From: Erythrobacter ani | GTDB taxonomy: Bacteria; Pseudomonadota; Alphaproteobacteria; Sphingomonadales; Sphingomonadaceae | NCBI RefSeq assembly: GCF_019204025.1 | Contig: NZ_JAGSPB010000003.1 | Coordinates: 62,001 to 126,000, forward strand | DNA: 64,000 nt | Reading direction: 5' to 3' | Part shown: piece after piece, positions 26,924-38,077 of the stretch | Position numbering within the stretch: position 1 is the first letter of the stretch | Layout: each line of letters opens with the position of its first letter | Notes under the pieces: model-generated | The model's input: only the letters and a program-made list of their open reading frames with translations | What the model was told of the DNA's origin: nothing | Database searches by the model: none | Program-made: the position numbers and the translations under genes

Positions 26924-28171
26924 ATGAGCACATCGATAATCACACGAGTTCGCGATCTCGTCACATCGGGCGAGTTTACCAAGGCTGGCCTGGCCCGAGC
27001 GGCGGGGCTCCATGCCAACACTTTGCGAGACGCGGCGGAAGACGGGTGGAACCCGACAGCCGAAACCCTGGCGAAACTTCAGGCATTCCTCGACGCCAAT
27101 GATGAACGCCCCGTTCTGGTCGGCATCGAGGAGATCATAGACGAAGCGCGGAACGGACGGATGTACATTCTCGTCGATGATGAGGACCGCGAAAACGAAG
27201 GCGACCTCATCATACCGGGTCAGATGGCGACACCTGCCGCGATCAATTTCATGGCGACCCATGGGCGGGGCCTGATCTGCCTCGCGCTGGACAAGGCGCG
27301 CGTCGACCAGCTCGGTCTCGAACCGATGAGCCGGAACAACAAGGAAAGCATGCAAACCGCTTTCACCATCTCGATCGAGGCGAAGGAAGGCGTGACCACC
27401 GGGATTTCCGCCGCCGACCGTGCGCGCACCGTCTCCGTCGCCATCGATGCGACCAAGGGCGCGGACGATATCGTCACGCCGGGACACGTTTTCCCTCTGA
27501 TGGCGCGCAATGGCGGCACACTCGTCCGCGCAGGGCATACGGAAGCTGCGGTCGATATCTCGCGCCTCGCTGGACTCAACCCCAGCGGCGTCATCTGCGA
27601 GATCATGAACGACGATGGCACCATGGCGCGTCTGGACGATCTGGTGAGCTTCGCCCGCAAGCATGACCTGAAGATCGGCACGATCCGCGATCTCATCGCC
27701 TACCGCATGCGCAACGATCATCTTGTGGAGCGTATCGACGAAAGCACGTTCGACAGCGATTACGGCGGTCAGTGGCGCCTCATCACGTATAACAACCGGG
27801 TCGAAAACACGCAGGCTTACGTCCTGCAGAAAGGGCATATCGCGCCGGACGAACCCACCCTCGCCCGCGTCCATCCCATTTCGGTTTTTGACGACATCCT
27901 TGGCCAGCCCGGCCCTCGTAAGCGGACCTTGCAGCGCGCAATGAGCGTAATTGGCGACCATGGCTCAGGCGTGATCGTCATCCTGACCAGCCGCATCGGA
28001 GCCAAGGAATGGAGCCAGGACGAGGAGATACGCAATATCGGGATCGGATCGCAGATCCTTGCCGATCTTGGCGTGCACGACATGATCCTGCTTTCCAATT
28101 CCCGCCCCGACCTCGTCGCGATCGAAGGCTACGGCCTTACCATCACAGATTTCAAATCCATCCCGGAGTAA
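26924..28171 (+). CDS. ribB: 3,4-dihydroxy-2-butanone 4-phosphate synthase fused to N-terminal HTH and degenerate GTP cyclohydrolase II-like domain
   Basis: A 415-residue three-part protein. Residues 1-60 look like a lambda-repressor-type HTH ([20 protein letters not shown], then [15 protein letters not shown]). Residues 68-270 are the RibB domain, with [10 protein letters not shown] at 85-94 and [11 protein letters not shown], which makes the four-carbon unit of riboflavin from ribulose 5-phosphate. The C-terminal 140 residues align with GTP cyclohydrolase II by pattern ([12 protein letters not shown] and [20 protein letters not shown]). However, they contain no cysteine, so the zinc-binding Cys triad of RibA is gone. 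This corresponds to the RibBX-type variant known in proteobacteria. A real RibA must be elsewhere. ribH follows by 7 bases. Confidence 0.93.
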   Translation: MSTSIITRVRDLVTSGEFTKAGLARAAGLHANTLRDAAEDGWNPTAETLAKLQAFLDANDERPVLVGIEEIIDEARNGRMYILVDDEDRENEGDLIIPGQMATPAAINFMATHGRGLICLALDKARVDQLGLEPMSRNNKESMQTAFTISIEAKEGVTTGISAADRARTVSVAIDATKGADDIVTPGHVFPLMARNGGTLVRAGHTEAAVDISRLAGLNPSGVICEIMNDDGTMARLDDLVSFARKHDLKIGTIRDLIAYRMRNDHLVERIDESTFDSDYGGQWRLITYNNRVENTQAYVLQKGHIAPDEPTLARVHPISVFDDILGQPGPRKRTLQRAMSVIGDHGSGVIVILTSRIGAKEWSQDEEIRNIGIGSQILADLGVHDMILLSNSRPDLVAIEGYGLTITDFKSIPE

Positions 28172-28178
28172 GCATCAC

Positions 28179-28601
28179 ATGGCCAAATTCCTGATTGTCG
28201 AAGCGCGTTTTTACGAACAGTTCAACGACATGCTCATTGCCGGTGCAAAGGCAGCCATCGAAGGTGCCGGGCACGAAGTCGAAGTGCTGACCGTACCGGG
28301 AGCGCTCGAAATTCCGGGGGCCATCGCGCTGGGCGCTGAAAGCGGCGAATACGATGGCTTTGTGGCGATCGGCGTGGTGATCCGCGGTGAGACATATCAT
28401 TTCGAAATCGTCGCCGGCGAAAGTGCGCGGGCGATCATGGCCCTGACGATGGACGGGATACCTATCGGAAACGGGATCCTGACTGTCGAGAACGAAGATC
28501 AGGCGCAGGTGCGCGCGGACCCTGCGCAGAAAAACAAGGGCGGTGAAGCAGCCAAGGCGGCGCTTGCGCTGCTCTCCCTCGCAGATCGCTTCGCACGTTA
28601 G
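28179..28601 (+). CDS. ribH: 6,7-dimethyl-8-ribityllumazine synthase
   Basis: A 140-residue lumazine synthase, catalysing the penultimate step of riboflavin synthesis. Its recognisable sites are [17 protein letters not shown] (aromatic residue over the pyrimidine), [11 protein letters not shown], and [20 protein letters not shown], which contains the catalytic His region. [13 protein letters not shown] closes the site. Seven bases after ribB, clearly co-transcribed. Confidence 0.97.
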   Translation: MAKFLIVEARFYEQFNDMLIAGAKAAIEGAGHEVEVLTVPGALEIPGAIALGAESGEYDGFVAIGVVIRGETYHFEIVAGESARAIMALTMDGIPIGNGILTVENEDQAQVRADPAQKNKGGEAAKAALALLSLADRFAR

Positions 28602-28755
28602 GCGCAGGTAAACACGGCCATTTCGACGGATTCACATACGCATTTTCCCGGATATAGAAATTCATAAGTCACGCTTAGGACTGTTTGTGGCGGTCACGGA
28701 CGAAGAGGCGTGGGCGTTTGAGGTCGTAAACCCACGTGTCTGATTGGATTATACA

Positions 28756-28992
28756 ATGGCCGATAAGCCCCTACCGCAAGCTCACGAGCTTCAAGCGGTC
28801 ATCGACACACTCGATGATCAATTGGCGACCCTGGACGAGCTTGGCGCGGGGATAGCGGCAATCCATGTAAATGCCGCGATCGAGCAGCTCCATAGCAACA
28901 TTGCGACGATCACCAATTGCGGGCTGGCGCCCTATGATCCCGCGATCCTTTGCCTCGTTCCGGATGAGGCAATCCGCGACGGGATTTTCTGA
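28756..28992 (+). CDS. small hypothetical protein
   Basis: A 78-residue, mostly helical and acidic protein (MADKPLPQAHELQAVIDTLD, then DQLATLDELGAGIAAIHVNA). It has no signal peptide, membrane helix or recognisable motif. It contains two cysteines, one in TNCGLAP and one in ILCLVP. The ATG at 28756 is preferred to the in-frame TTG 12 bases earlier. It sits alone after ribH, with about 150 bases upstream and 200 downstream in which I see nothing else. Function unknown. Confidence 0.65.
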   Translation: MADKPLPQAHELQAVIDTLDDQLATLDELGAGIAAIHVNAAIEQLHSNIATITNCGLAPYDPAILCLVPDEAIRDGIF

Positions 28993-29200
28993 AGCTTGGT
29001 AGGGGTTCGCCCTTAATTTCATTCGTATCCCACTCGTCTAGTGTCCGGCGATATCGGTTGTTTCACGCTGTCCGCGGGAATGATCGCGCAGCACCGCGCC
29101 GGAGGATGCCAATGCTATTTCGCTACACGGTCAGCATGTTTGCGAGCGAAGATCGAACCAGCGCTATGATCTGCAATCCAGCCCGGCAGGTCGCGCGATA

Positions 29201-29773
29201 ATGGGAAACGCCAAGACATGGGATTTGCAAGATGTTCCGCCGGACAAATGCCCGGACCAGATAGCGCCGCAAGCAGATCTGAGAACGCTTGCGCAGCAAC
29301 TGGGTTCGATAGCGCGTCAACTCTCTGCGATGGAGACAACATCACGCGCACTTGAAGCGCCAAGTCCCATAGCAAGGATCGGCCCCAACTTAGCGCCTGC
29401 GGTGCCACCGATGGGCGATCAAGCTGATGGCCTCGTCCGATACGGCGAACTTGCACGCAGCATTTACGAGGTCCGCCGAAAGCGGGAGAGCATCTTCGAA
29501 AATACCGACCTGTTCGGTGAGCCCGCCTGGGACATATTGCTCGATCTCTACGCCGCCCATGCAAGCGGAAAGACCGTTTCTGTCTCAAGCGCCTGTATCG
29601 GTTCCGCCGCGCCGCCGACCACGGGCCTTCGCTGGCTCGGCATTCTCGCCGATCAGAACCTCATTATCCGCGAACATGACCCCAATGATCAGCGCCGCGT
29701 TTACGTGAGGCTGTCTAATGCAGCTCTCATGAAAATGAATGCCTATTTCGACGAGGCGTCGGCGGGGCTTTAG
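29201..29773 (+). CDS. MarR-like winged-helix DNA-binding protein
   Basis: A 190-residue protein. Its C-terminal half is a winged helix: LFGEPAWDILLDLYAAHASG, VSVSSACIGSAAPPTTGLRW (recognition helix region), LGILADQNLIIREHDPNDQR and RVYVRLSNAALMKM (wing and terminal helix). The first 75 residues are poorly structured, with a short helical stretch LRTLAQQLGSIARQLSAMET. This layout is the MarR-type sensor regulator seen widely in sphingomonads. It converges on enolase; no obvious target operon lies adjacent. Confidence 0.8.
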   Translation: MGNAKTWDLQDVPPDKCPDQIAPQADLRTLAQQLGSIARQLSAMETTSRALEAPSPIARIGPNLAPAVPPMGDQADGLVRYGELARSIYEVRRKRESIFENTDLFGEPAWDILLDLYAAHASGKTVSVSSACIGSAAPPTTGLRWLGILADQNLIIREHDPNDQRRVYVRLSNAALMKMNAYFDEASAGL

Positions 29774-29787
29774 GGGCGCGCGCTTGC

Positions 29788-31158
<1,371 letters not shown>

Positions 31159-31167
31159 CTATTCGTC

Positions 31168-31192
31168 GGAACATCGAGGCGCAAGGCGCGTT
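31168..31192 (+). promoter_or_regulatory. EcfG-type (general stress response) promoter before the membrane-protein cluster
   Basis: GGAAC at 31168-31172 and CGTT at 31189-31192 are separated by 16 bases, matching the EcfG consensus. It lies 70 bases upstream of the ATG at 31262, in the gap divergent from eno. Confidence 0.7.
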
Positions 31193-31261
31193 GAAATCAA
31201 AACTGCAACCCCGCGCATTCCGTCTGGAAAAGCAACAACATGGAGGGCTGATAGAAAGACT

Positions 31262-31852
31262 ATGGCTGAGACTAAGATTACAAAAACCCCGGCACGGACA
31301 TCCACCAAAGGCGCGACGACCAAGTCGACCGGGCCCAAGAAGGCCGCGCCCAAGAAAACCGCTGCCACGATGAAACCCGCCGATGAGGCGAAGACCCGGT
31401 TCAACGCTGCGCTCGAAGAGGCCAAGGCAGGCGCAGCCGCGCTGCGCGCTGAAGCTGGCGATCGTGCTGGCGAATACCGCAATCAGGCCCGCAGCAAAGG
31501 CGACGACATCCTCGGCGAAGCACGTGCATACGGCGAAAAAGCGAAGCACCGCGCTGGTGACCTCGCCGTCGATGCGAAATCGGCAACCAGCGATGGCATC
31601 GCCTCGATCGGCAAAGTCATTGCCGATACCGCGCCGCAGATCGATGAACGGCTTGGCGAACAATATGGCGATTACGCTCGCAGGGCGTCGCGCAGCCTCG
31701 CCGAAACATCGGCCAAGCTCGATGCCAAAAGCGTCGACGAACTGGGCGAAGATGCGCGCGAATTTGTGCGCAAAAGCCCTGGCACGGCGATTGGTATCGC
31801 CGCTGTCGCAGGCTATTTGCTTGCCCGGCTTTTCCGCGGCTCGAGCAAATAA
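31262..31852 (+). CDS. DUF883/YqjD-like inner-membrane-anchored protein with histone-like N-terminus
   Basis: A 196-residue protein in three parts. There is a Lys/Ala/Pro/Thr-rich N-terminal tail of about 40 residues (KSTGPKKAAPKKTAATMKPA) like that of histone H1-type proteins. A long helical middle with repeats such as GDRAGEYRNQARSKGDDILG follows. The C-terminus has a single membrane helix ending in LARLFRGSSK after REFVRKSPGTAIGIAAVAGY. This is the ElaB/YqjD form, in which E. coli members tether ribosomes in stationary phase. It is the first gene behind an EcfG-type promoter. Confidence 0.75.
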   Translation: MAETKITKTPARTSTKGATTKSTGPKKAAPKKTAATMKPADEAKTRFNAALEEAKAGAAALRAEAGDRAGEYRNQARSKGDDILGEARAYGEKAKHRAGDLAVDAKSATSDGIASIGKVIADTAPQIDERLGEQYGDYARRASRSLAETSAKLDAKSVDELGEDAREFVRKSPGTAIGIAAVAGYLLARLFRGSSK

Positions 31853-31875
31853 TCCCGATCCTGGGGGGACTGTGA

Positions 31876-32325
31876 ATGCGTGATGATGACCGTCCGGCGG
31901 ATGAGGAGCACGATGCTCTGGATCCTGCCGGCCCAGACTTTGCTGAAACTGATCCCTCCAGCGATGAAGAGGTCGAATACGACGAGTCGATTACCGAGGA
32001 ACTGGCAGCGCTCATCGATGATGGGCGCACCTATGCCGAAGCCGAGATAGGCTTTCAGAAAACCCGCGCGAAAATAGCGGGCGCAAGTGTAGGCAAGGCC
32101 GCCGCATTACTGGTGGTGGCCGCAATCACGCTTCACATCGCCGTTCTCGCCCTGGCGGTCGGCCTGGTAATTGCGCTGGAGCCACTGGTCACGATCTGGG
32201 GTGCCATCGCAATCGTGGTTGGCGTCTTGCTGCTTGTCACTGGCTTGCTGGTACTGAAGGCGAAACGCAATGCCGACCGGTTAGGGCTGATGTTTGGATC
32301 GTCGAACGACAGGGACGACGCATGA
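31876..32325 (+). CDS. phage-holin-superfamily-III-like (YqjE-type) membrane protein
   Basis: A 149-residue protein with a very acidic N-terminal 45 residues, then the YqjE-type stretch ELAALIDDGRTYAEAEIGFQ, two membrane helices (about 72-98 and 102-122) and a basic tail. Pfam-type naming calls this 'holin', but here it is a normal chromosomal stress protein partnered with the YqjD-like gene upstream, as in E. coli yqjD-yqjE. It overlaps the next gene by four bases (ATGA). Confidence 0.78.
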   Translation: MRDDDRPADEEHDALDPAGPDFAETDPSSDEEVEYDESITEELAALIDDGRTYAEAEIGFQKTRAKIAGASVGKAAALLVVAAITLHIAVLALAVGLVIALEPLVTIWGAIAIVVGVLLLVTGLLVLKAKRNADRLGLMFGSSNDRDDA

Positions 32326-32723
32326 AGGATCTCGATAGACGTTTCTACGAAGATCGCGCCCTTCGCGACGCCGCTCGCGAGGTTTTCCTGGCCGACCTGG
32401 CGCATGTCCGCGCTTCGCTTTCTGGACAGGGTATCGCAGGCAGGATGGTCGATCGCGTCGGCGAAGGCGCGAAGGACGTGTTCCAAACGGCTAAGCAAAG
32501 TGCCGATGGCAATCCCGGTATCATCGCCGCATTGGTCGGCGCGATCCTCCTGTGGATTTCGCGTGAGCCGATTTTCGAAATGCTCGGCCTGGGCAGTGCC
32601 GAGGACGCAGACGATGACGAATTGGATCACGGCGACGCTGCGCAGTCCCCAACCGAACTAGACACCGCAGCGGCCGACGATGCCTCTGAGGATATCATTC
32701 CCCCCGGAGAACCCCATGACTGA
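32322..32723 (+). CDS. hypothetical membrane-anchored protein
   Basis: A 133-residue protein. The soluble N-terminus begins MKDLDRRFYEDRALRDAARE and is followed by HVRASLSGQGIAGRMVDRVG, which is similar in spirit to DUF3618 proteins that accompany YqjD/YqjE sets. One hydrophobic helix (NPGIIAALVGAILLWISREP, about residues 67-86) and a very acidic C-terminal tail follow. It overlaps the neighbours on both sides (4 and 8 bases), so it belongs to a tightly coupled operon. Function unknown. Confidence 0.75.
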   Translation: MKDLDRRFYEDRALRDAAREVFLADLAHVRASLSGQGIAGRMVDRVGEGAKDVFQTAKQSADGNPGIIAALVGAILLWISREPIFEMLGLGSAEDADDDELDHGDAAQSPTELDTAAADDASEDIIPPGEPHD

Positions 32724-33303
32724 GACCGACGACAAGAACACTCCCGTAACCATAGACAAGCGCGATCAGCTGCGCGCCAAGATCGAGGCGAGTGAGCGCC
32801 GCAATGAGCAACGAACGCTTGCCGATCAGGCCAAGGAAGCAGCGGGCGCTGCAACAAATTACGCGCGCGAGCACCCATTGACGGTCCTGGGCGGAGCTAT
32901 TGCGGTCGGCCTGGTGATCGGAGCCATGACCTCTCCCGGACGCCGCGCGGCTCGCGGTGTTGCCACCGGTACCGTAAACGCCGTCAACAGCGCCGCCAGC
33001 AGCACGAAAAGCGCTGTCGGCAATGTTTCAACCAAACAGGTTTCGAGGTTCGGTACATTGATCGCTGATGCCATCACCGCCTACGGGATCAAGCTGATCG
33101 ACGATGCGATGGAAACAGCGCAGGCCGGTCAGGACAAGCTTGAGGACATCGGCGACAGTGCAGGATCGAAAGCCCGCAAGCTTCGCCGGGACGCTGAATA
33201 TTTCGCAGGCTCAGCAGCAGACAAAAGCCGCGAAGTCACACGGCGGACGCGCCGCCGCGCTGGCCGGGCGGTCCGCGACCTGAAGGACAAAGTGACGCAC
33301 TGA
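32716..33303 (+). CDS. hypothetical YqjD/DUF883-like protein
   Basis: A 195-residue protein with a charged helical N-terminus (KRDQLRAKIEASERRNEQRT), one short membrane helix after EHPLTVLGGAIAVGLVIGAM, an Ala/Ser/Thr/Gly-rich linker, and a strongly basic C-terminus (REVTRRTRRRAGRAVRDLKD). The overall plan (anchor plus nucleic-acid- or ribosome-attracting basic tail) echoes the first gene of the cluster. It starts eight bases before the upstream stop. Last gene of the coupled set 31262-33303. Confidence 0.72.
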   Translation: MTETDDKNTPVTIDKRDQLRAKIEASERRNEQRTLADQAKEAAGAATNYAREHPLTVLGGAIAVGLVIGAMTSPGRRAARGVATGTVNAVNSAASSTKSAVGNVSTKQVSRFGTLIADAITAYGIKLIDDAMETAQAGQDKLEDIGDSAGSKARKLRRDAEYFAGSAADKSREVTRRTRRRAGRAVRDLKDKVTH

Positions 33304-33404
33304 ATTGCTTTAATCAGGTGACGGCTCACGCCGCACTTGCTCATGATGCCCAATCGGCTAAAGGGCGCGTGAATTTTCAGGCTCTCCTCCCCAAGGATAT
33401 TTTC

Positions 33405-33635
33405 ATGGAAGAAACCACTACAGAACAGCGGCTCCACCTCGTGATGGGGGGGCGCGTCACCGACCCTCGCGGTATCGAATTCCAAGATCCCGAAAGCCTG
33501 CATGTCGTTGGCGTGTACAGCTCCTATGAGGCCGCGGTCGACGCGTGGCGCGCGCAGGCCCAGCGAACGGTCGACGATGCCGAGATGAAGTACGTTGTCG
33601 TCCATATTCACAAGCTTCTGACGCCGGACGCCTAA
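33405..33635 (+). CDS. DUF4170 domain-containing protein
   Basis: A 76-residue protein that is one complete DUF4170 domain: RLHLVMGGRVTDPRGIEFQD, then VVGVYSSYEAAVDAWRAQAQ and MKYVVVHIHKLLTPD. The domain is common in alphaproteobacteria and has no assigned function. The ATG at 33405 with AAGGA upstream is preferred; the frame stays open for 29 codons upstream, but that part is not typical. Confidence 0.85.
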   Translation: MEETTTEQRLHLVMGGRVTDPRGIEFQDPESLHVVGVYSSYEAAVDAWRAQAQRTVDDAEMKYVVVHIHKLLTPDA

Positions 33636-33653
33636 CGGCTCCTGCGGACTGAT

Positions 33654-34142
33654 ATGGCCTATTCGATACGGCCATTCGTTACGGAAGATGCGCCGGCGCT
33701 CACGGACTTGACTGTGGCGGCCATCCGCAATGTCGGTCAACATCGATACAGCCCTGCCCAGGTCGAGGCTTGGGCGGCGCGTCATCCGGGACCACAGCGC
33801 TTCCTCGCCCGCGCGAAAGCCGGGGCCTGGATCAATGTGGCCGTGGATGCGTCGGGTGCGCCAGTCGCTTACGCTCTGCTAGAGCCGGATGGCCACCTCG
33901 ATATGCTTTACTGTCACCCTGCACACACCCGCAAAGGGCTGGCGGACAAGCTACTTGCAGATTGTGAGGTCAAAGCGCGCTCGATCGGCATCACTCGCCT
34001 CTTTACAGAGGCAAGCGAGCTGGCATGTCCGGCCTTCGAGCGTGCCGGATATGCCATCCTGCATCGGCGCGACTTCGAAATCGCGCATGGCAATCACGCT
34101 GTCGCGATCCACAATTATGCCATGGAAAAGCTCCTCGATTGA
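33654..34142 (+). CDS. GNAT family N-acetyltransferase
   Basis: A 162-residue acetyltransferase of the GNAT fold. The beta-alpha start is YSIRPFVTEDAPALTDLTVA. The acetyl-CoA pyrophosphate loop is seen in LYCHPAHTRKGLADKLLADC (motif A). The C-terminal part has FERAGYAILHRRDFEIAHGN, as in the PhnO/YafP-like branch. The acceptor substrate is not predictable. It begins 18 bases after the DUF4170 gene and is probably co-transcribed with it. Confidence 0.85.
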   Translation: MAYSIRPFVTEDAPALTDLTVAAIRNVGQHRYSPAQVEAWAARHPGPQRFLARAKAGAWINVAVDASGAPVAYALLEPDGHLDMLYCHPAHTRKGLADKLLADCEVKARSIGITRLFTEASELACPAFERAGYAILHRRDFEIAHGNHAVAIHNYAMEKLLD

Positions 34143-34161
34143 GGCGCTTCGGACACAGTGA

Positions 34162-34638
34162 TCAGATGAATTCGATCTTTTCGACGAGGTAGAACTTGTC
34201 GCCCGAAGGGACAGTCACTTCGATCTCGTCTTCGGTTTGCTTGCCGATCAGCGCCCGCGCCAAAGGCGAGCTGAAAGAAATCCGGCCCGACGCGGCATCC
34301 GCTTCGGTTTCACCGACGATCTGATATTTGACCGGCTTGTCGTCTTCATCGAGCAGGGTGACCGTGGAACCGAACACGATCCTGTCGCCTGTCAGCGTCG
34401 AAGGATCAATGATCTGCGCGCGGCTGATCTTGCTTTCAATATCGCCAATCATGGCCTCGACCTGGCCCTGACGTTCCTTGGCCGCATGATATTCTGCATT
34501 TTCCGACAGGTCGCCATGCGCACGGGCTTCCTCGATCGCATCGACGATCTTCGGACGTTCGTCGCGCAGCGTCTTGAGGTCTGCGGTCAGGCGCTCGTAC
34601 CCCTCGGCGAGCATCGGGACCTTATCCATCGTAGCCAT
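34162..34638 (-). CDS. greA: transcription elongation factor GreA
   Basis: A 158-residue factor that rescues backtracked RNA polymerase by stimulating transcript cleavage. The N-terminal coiled coil holds the catalytic acidic tip in [20 protein letters not shown] and [20 protein letters not shown]. The C-terminal FKBP-like domain includes [12 protein letters not shown] and [18 protein letters not shown]. The ATG at 34638 gives the usual length; the frame is open another 58 codons upstream without family similarity. It lies 115 bases downstream of carB. Confidence 0.97.
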   Translation of the reverse strand: MATMDKVPMLAEGYERLTADLKTLRDERPKIVDAIEEARAHGDLSENAEYHAAKERQGQVEAMIGDIESKISRAQIIDPSTLTGDRIVFGSTVTLLDEDDKPVKYQIVGETEADAASGRISFSSPLARALIGKQTEDEIEVTVPSGDKFYLVEKIEFI

Positions 34639-34753
34639 TCCAATTCTTTCTCTCTCGTCGCCACCCGCACCGATCTGCATCATTTCGACAAGGGCCGTCT
34701 CTTCTTGAGGCGGCCTCGACGAGGCAGAATGTCGGGAGGGACAACTTAATTGC

Positions 34754-37700
34754 TTAGCTATAATAGTCTTGCAAACTGCGGACTTCAAGCTGATCCGGTT
34801 CGATGGCCGCAATTGCCTGCGCCGCCGCGAGGGAAGCTGCAGCCGTTGTGTAGTACGGCACCTTCTTTTCGAGCGCCGTTGCGCGGATCGATTTCGAATC
34901 GAGCAGCGATTGCCAACCCTCGGTCGTATTGAAGATCAGCGCGATTTCACCGTCGATAATCTTGTCGACGATATGTGGCTGGCCCTCGGCAACCTTGTTG
35001 ATATGCGCGACATCGAGCCCCTGTTCGCACAGATAAGACTGGGTACCGCCCGTTGCGACTATAGCGAAACCTTTATCGATCAGGGTCTTAACAGCAGGCA
35101 CGATGACTGACTTGTCGCTATTCTTGACCGATACGAAGACCGTACCCTCTCTCGGAAGGATCATGCCCGCACCCATTTGCGATTTCAGGAATGCGACGGG
35201 AAATGTCTGGTCGATCCCCATGACTTCTCCGGTCGATTTCATTTCCGGTGTCAGGATGGGGTCCGCGCCCGGGAAGCGGTTGAAGGGGAACACGGCTTCC
35301 TTCACCGCCATATAAGGCAAATCGCGCTTGAACGGCTCGAAATCGGCGAGTTTCTCGCCTGCCATGATCCGGCTCGCGATCTTGGCGACTGGTTGGCCGA
35401 TCGCCTTTGCCACGAATGGCACCGTGCGGCTTGCCCGCGGATTGACCTCAATCAAGTAGACGTCATCGCCCTTCACGGCGAACTGGATATTCATAAGGCC
35501 GCGCACTTTTAGAGCGGTGGCGAGCGCGACCGCCTGACGCTCCATTTCGGCAATGATATCATCGCCCAGCGAGTAAGGCGGCAACGTGCAGGCGCTGTCG
35601 CCGGAGTGCACCCCTGCCTCCTCGATGTGCTGCATGACCCCGGCTATCCGAACTTCGTCTCCATCGCAGAGCGCATCCACATCGCATTCGATCGCATCGC
35701 GCAGATACTGATCGACCAGGACCGGGCTGTCGCCCGATACGTTCACGGCGGTCTTGATGTAATCATCGAGCTGCGCTTCTGAATCGACGATCTCCATCGC
35801 GCGGCCGCCTAGAACGTAGGACGGGCGCAGGAGGACGGGATAGCCGATTCGCGCGGCCACCGCCGCAGCCTCGTCGCGGCTATAGGCGATCCCGTTATCG
35901 GGCTGCCTCAGCTTCAGCCGGTTGACCAGTTTCGCGAAGCGTTCGCGGTCTTCAGCAAGGTCGATTGCGTCGGGTGACGTGCCGAGGATGGGGATGCCTT
36001 CATCCTCCAGCGCCTGAGCCAGTTTCAGCGGGGTCTGCCCCCCGAATTGCACGATCACTCCCACCAGCTCGCCCGCCTGCTGTTCGACACGCAGGATTTC
36101 AAGCACGTCCTCTGTCGTCAGCGGTTCGAAATAGAGCCGGTCCGACGTGTCGTAATCGGTCGAAACCGTTTCCGGATTGCAGTTCACCATGATCGTCTCA
36201 TAGCCCTGCTCGGCGAGTGCGAAGCAGGCATGAACGCAGCAATAATCGAATTCGATCCCCTGCCCGATCCGGTTCGGCCCACCGCCTAGAATGACAATCT
36301 TCTTGCGGTCCGATGGCGCGGATTCGTCCTCTGGCACACCGAAGCTCGGCGCTTCGTAGGTGGAGTACATATAGGGCGTGACCGCTTCGAATTCGGCGGC
36401 GCAGCTGTCTATGCGCTTGAACACCGGATGGACGCCCAGCTTGTGACGCAATTCGCGGACTTCGCTTTCACTGGTGGCACCGGCCATGGCTTGGAGAGCG
36501 TCATGCAGCAGCCCCGAACGCTTTGCCTGCGTCTCCGCGAGACCACCGGCAACGCCGACAGATCTCACTGCCAGTGTCGCCAGGCGCCGGTCCGAAAAGC
36601 CCATGGATTTAAGCCGTCTGAGCTCCGCAGCAGTCCGCGGTAGGCCATTATGCGCAAGCATCCGCTCTTCGTAGATGATCGCCTCGATCTGGCGAAGGAA
36701 CCAGCGGTCATATCCCGTCACCGCGTGAATTTCCTCGACGGTCAGTTCTTCGCGGAAAGCTTGCCCGACCTTGAGCAGACGATCCGGTGTTCGCCGCGAA
36801 ATTGCCGCAGTGATGACGTCTTTATGCACACCTTCCAATTCGGGAATGCGATTGAACCCATCGAGTCCGGTTTCGAGACCCCGCAGCGCCTTTTGCAAGC
36901 TTTCGGCGAAATTGCGTCCGATCGCCATGACCTCGCCGACCGACTTCATGGCGGTGGAAAGCAAAGGCTCGGTGCCCTTGAATTTCTCGAAGGCAAAGCG
37001 CGGAATTTTGGTCACGACGTAATCGATCGTCGGCTCGAAACTAGCGGGTGTTGCCCCGGTAATTTCATTGGTGATCTCATCCAGAGTATAGCCGACGGCC
37101 AGCTTTGCCGCGACGCGCGCAATCGGAAATCCGGTCGCCTTCGAAGCGAGCGCCGATGAGCGCGACACGCGCGGGTTCATCTCGATAACGATCAACCGGC
37201 CGTCTTTCGGATTGACCGCGAATTGGACATTCGATCCGCCGGTTTCGACGCCGATCTCGCGCAGCACTTCGATGCTGGCAGTTCGCATGATCTGGTATTC
37301 TTTGTCGGTAAGGGTGAGCGCGGGTGCGACCGTGATCGAGTCCCCCGTGTGCACGCCCATCGGATCGACATTCTCGATCGAGCAGATGATGATGCAATTG
37401 TCCGCCCGGTCACGGACAACCTCCATCTCGTATTCTTTCCAGCCGAGCAGCGATTCTTCGATCAGCACTTCGGTCGTTGGCGACGCATCGAGGCCTTCGC
37501 CGACGATCATGTCGAACTCTGCCTTGTTGTAAGCGATGCCCCCGCCTGTTCCACCGAGCGTGAAGCTTGGCCTGATGATCGCTGGCAGGCCGGTGTGATC
37601 GATCAGTGCACGCGCTTCTTCGAGGGTGTTCGCAACGCCGCTGCGCGCGCTTTCGAGGCCGATCTTGTCCATCGCCTCGCGGAAGCGCTGGCGGTTCTCC

Positions 37701-38077
37701 GCCTTGTCGATCGCATCGGCCTTCGCGCCGATCATTTCGACACCATGTTCGGCGAGGACACCCATCTCGTCGAGCTTCAGCGCGCAATTGAGCGCCGTCT
37801 GCCCGCCCATGGTAGGAAGCAACGCATCGGGCTTTTCCTTGGCGATGATCTTGGCGACGATCTCTGGCGTGATCGGCTCGATATAGGTCGCGTCCGCGAA
37901 CTCGGGATCGGTCATGATCGTCGCCGGGTTCGAATTGACGAGGACCACGCGGTAACCCTCCTCCTTCAAGGCCTTGATCGCCTGCGTGCCCGAATAGTCG
38001 AATTCGCAGGCCTGCCCGATAATGATCGGACCAGCACCGATGACGAGAATGGAGGAGATGTCGGTGCGTTTGGGCAT
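34754..38077 (-). CDS. carB: carbamoyl-phosphate synthase, large subunit
   Basis: An 1107-residue large subunit with the expected two homologous ATP-grasp halves. The first starts [20 protein letters not shown] and includes [15 protein letters not shown]; the second starts [20 protein letters not shown] and includes [15 protein letters not shown]. An oligomerisation domain lies between them, and a C-terminal MGS allosteric domain ([20 protein letters not shown]) follows. It makes carbamoyl phosphate for pyrimidines and arginine, using ammonia passed from CarA. Its ATG shares a base with the stop of the preceding lipoprotein gene. Confidence 0.98.
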   Translation of the reverse strand: MPKRTDISSILVIGAGPIIIGQACEFDYSGTQAIKALKEEGYRVVLVNSNPATIMTDPEFADATYIEPITPEIVAKIIAKEKPDALLPTMGGQTALNCALKLDEMGVLAEHGVEMIGAKADAIDKAENRQRFREAMDKIGLESARSGVANTLEEARALIDHTGLPAIIRPSFTLGGTGGGIAYNKAEFDMIVGEGLDASPTTEVLIEESLLGWKEYEMEVVRDRADNCIIICSIENVDPMGVHTGDSITVAPALTLTDKEYQIMRTASIEVLREIGVETGGSNVQFAVNPKDGRLIVIEMNPRVSRSSALASKATGFPIARVAAKLAVGYTLDEITNEITGATPASFEPTIDYVVTKIPRFAFEKFKGTEPLLSTAMKSVGEVMAIGRNFAESLQKALRGLETGLDGFNRIPELEGVHKDVITAAISRRTPDRLLKVGQAFREELTVEEIHAVTGYDRWFLRQIEAIIYEERMLAHNGLPRTAAELRRLKSMGFSDRRLATLAVRSVGVAGGLAETQAKRSGLLHDALQAMAGATSESEVRELRHKLGVHPVFKRIDSCAAEFEAVTPYMYSTYEAPSFGVPEDESAPSDRKKIVILGGGPNRIGQGIEFDYCCVHACFALAEQGYETIMVNCNPETVSTDYDTSDRLYFEPLTTEDVLEILRVEQQAGELVGVIVQFGGQTPLKLAQALEDEGIPILGTSPDAIDLAEDRERFAKLVNRLKLRQPDNGIAYSRDEAAAVAARIGYPVLLRPSYVLGGRAMEIVDSEAQLDDYIKTAVNVSGDSPVLVDQYLRDAIECDVDALCDGDEVRIAGVMQHIEEAGVHSGDSACTLPPYSLGDDIIAEMERQAVALATALKVRGLMNIQFAVKGDDVYLIEVNPRASRTVPFVAKAIGQPVAKIASRIMAGEKLADFEPFKRDLPYMAVKEAVFPFNRFPGADPILTPEMKSTGEVMGIDQTFPVAFLKSQMGAGMILPREGTVFVSVKNSDKSVIVPAVKTLIDKGFAIVATGGTQSYLCEQGLDVAHINKVAEGQPHIVDKIIDGEIALIFNTTEGWQSLLDSKSIRATALEKKVPYYTTAAASLAAAQAIAAIEPDQLEVRSLQDYYS

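Noticed and set aside
31876..32325. Phage remnant suggested by the holin-like protein
   Set aside because: The family name is historical; no other phage gene is nearby and the gene pairs with a YqjD-like partner as in ordinary chromosomes.
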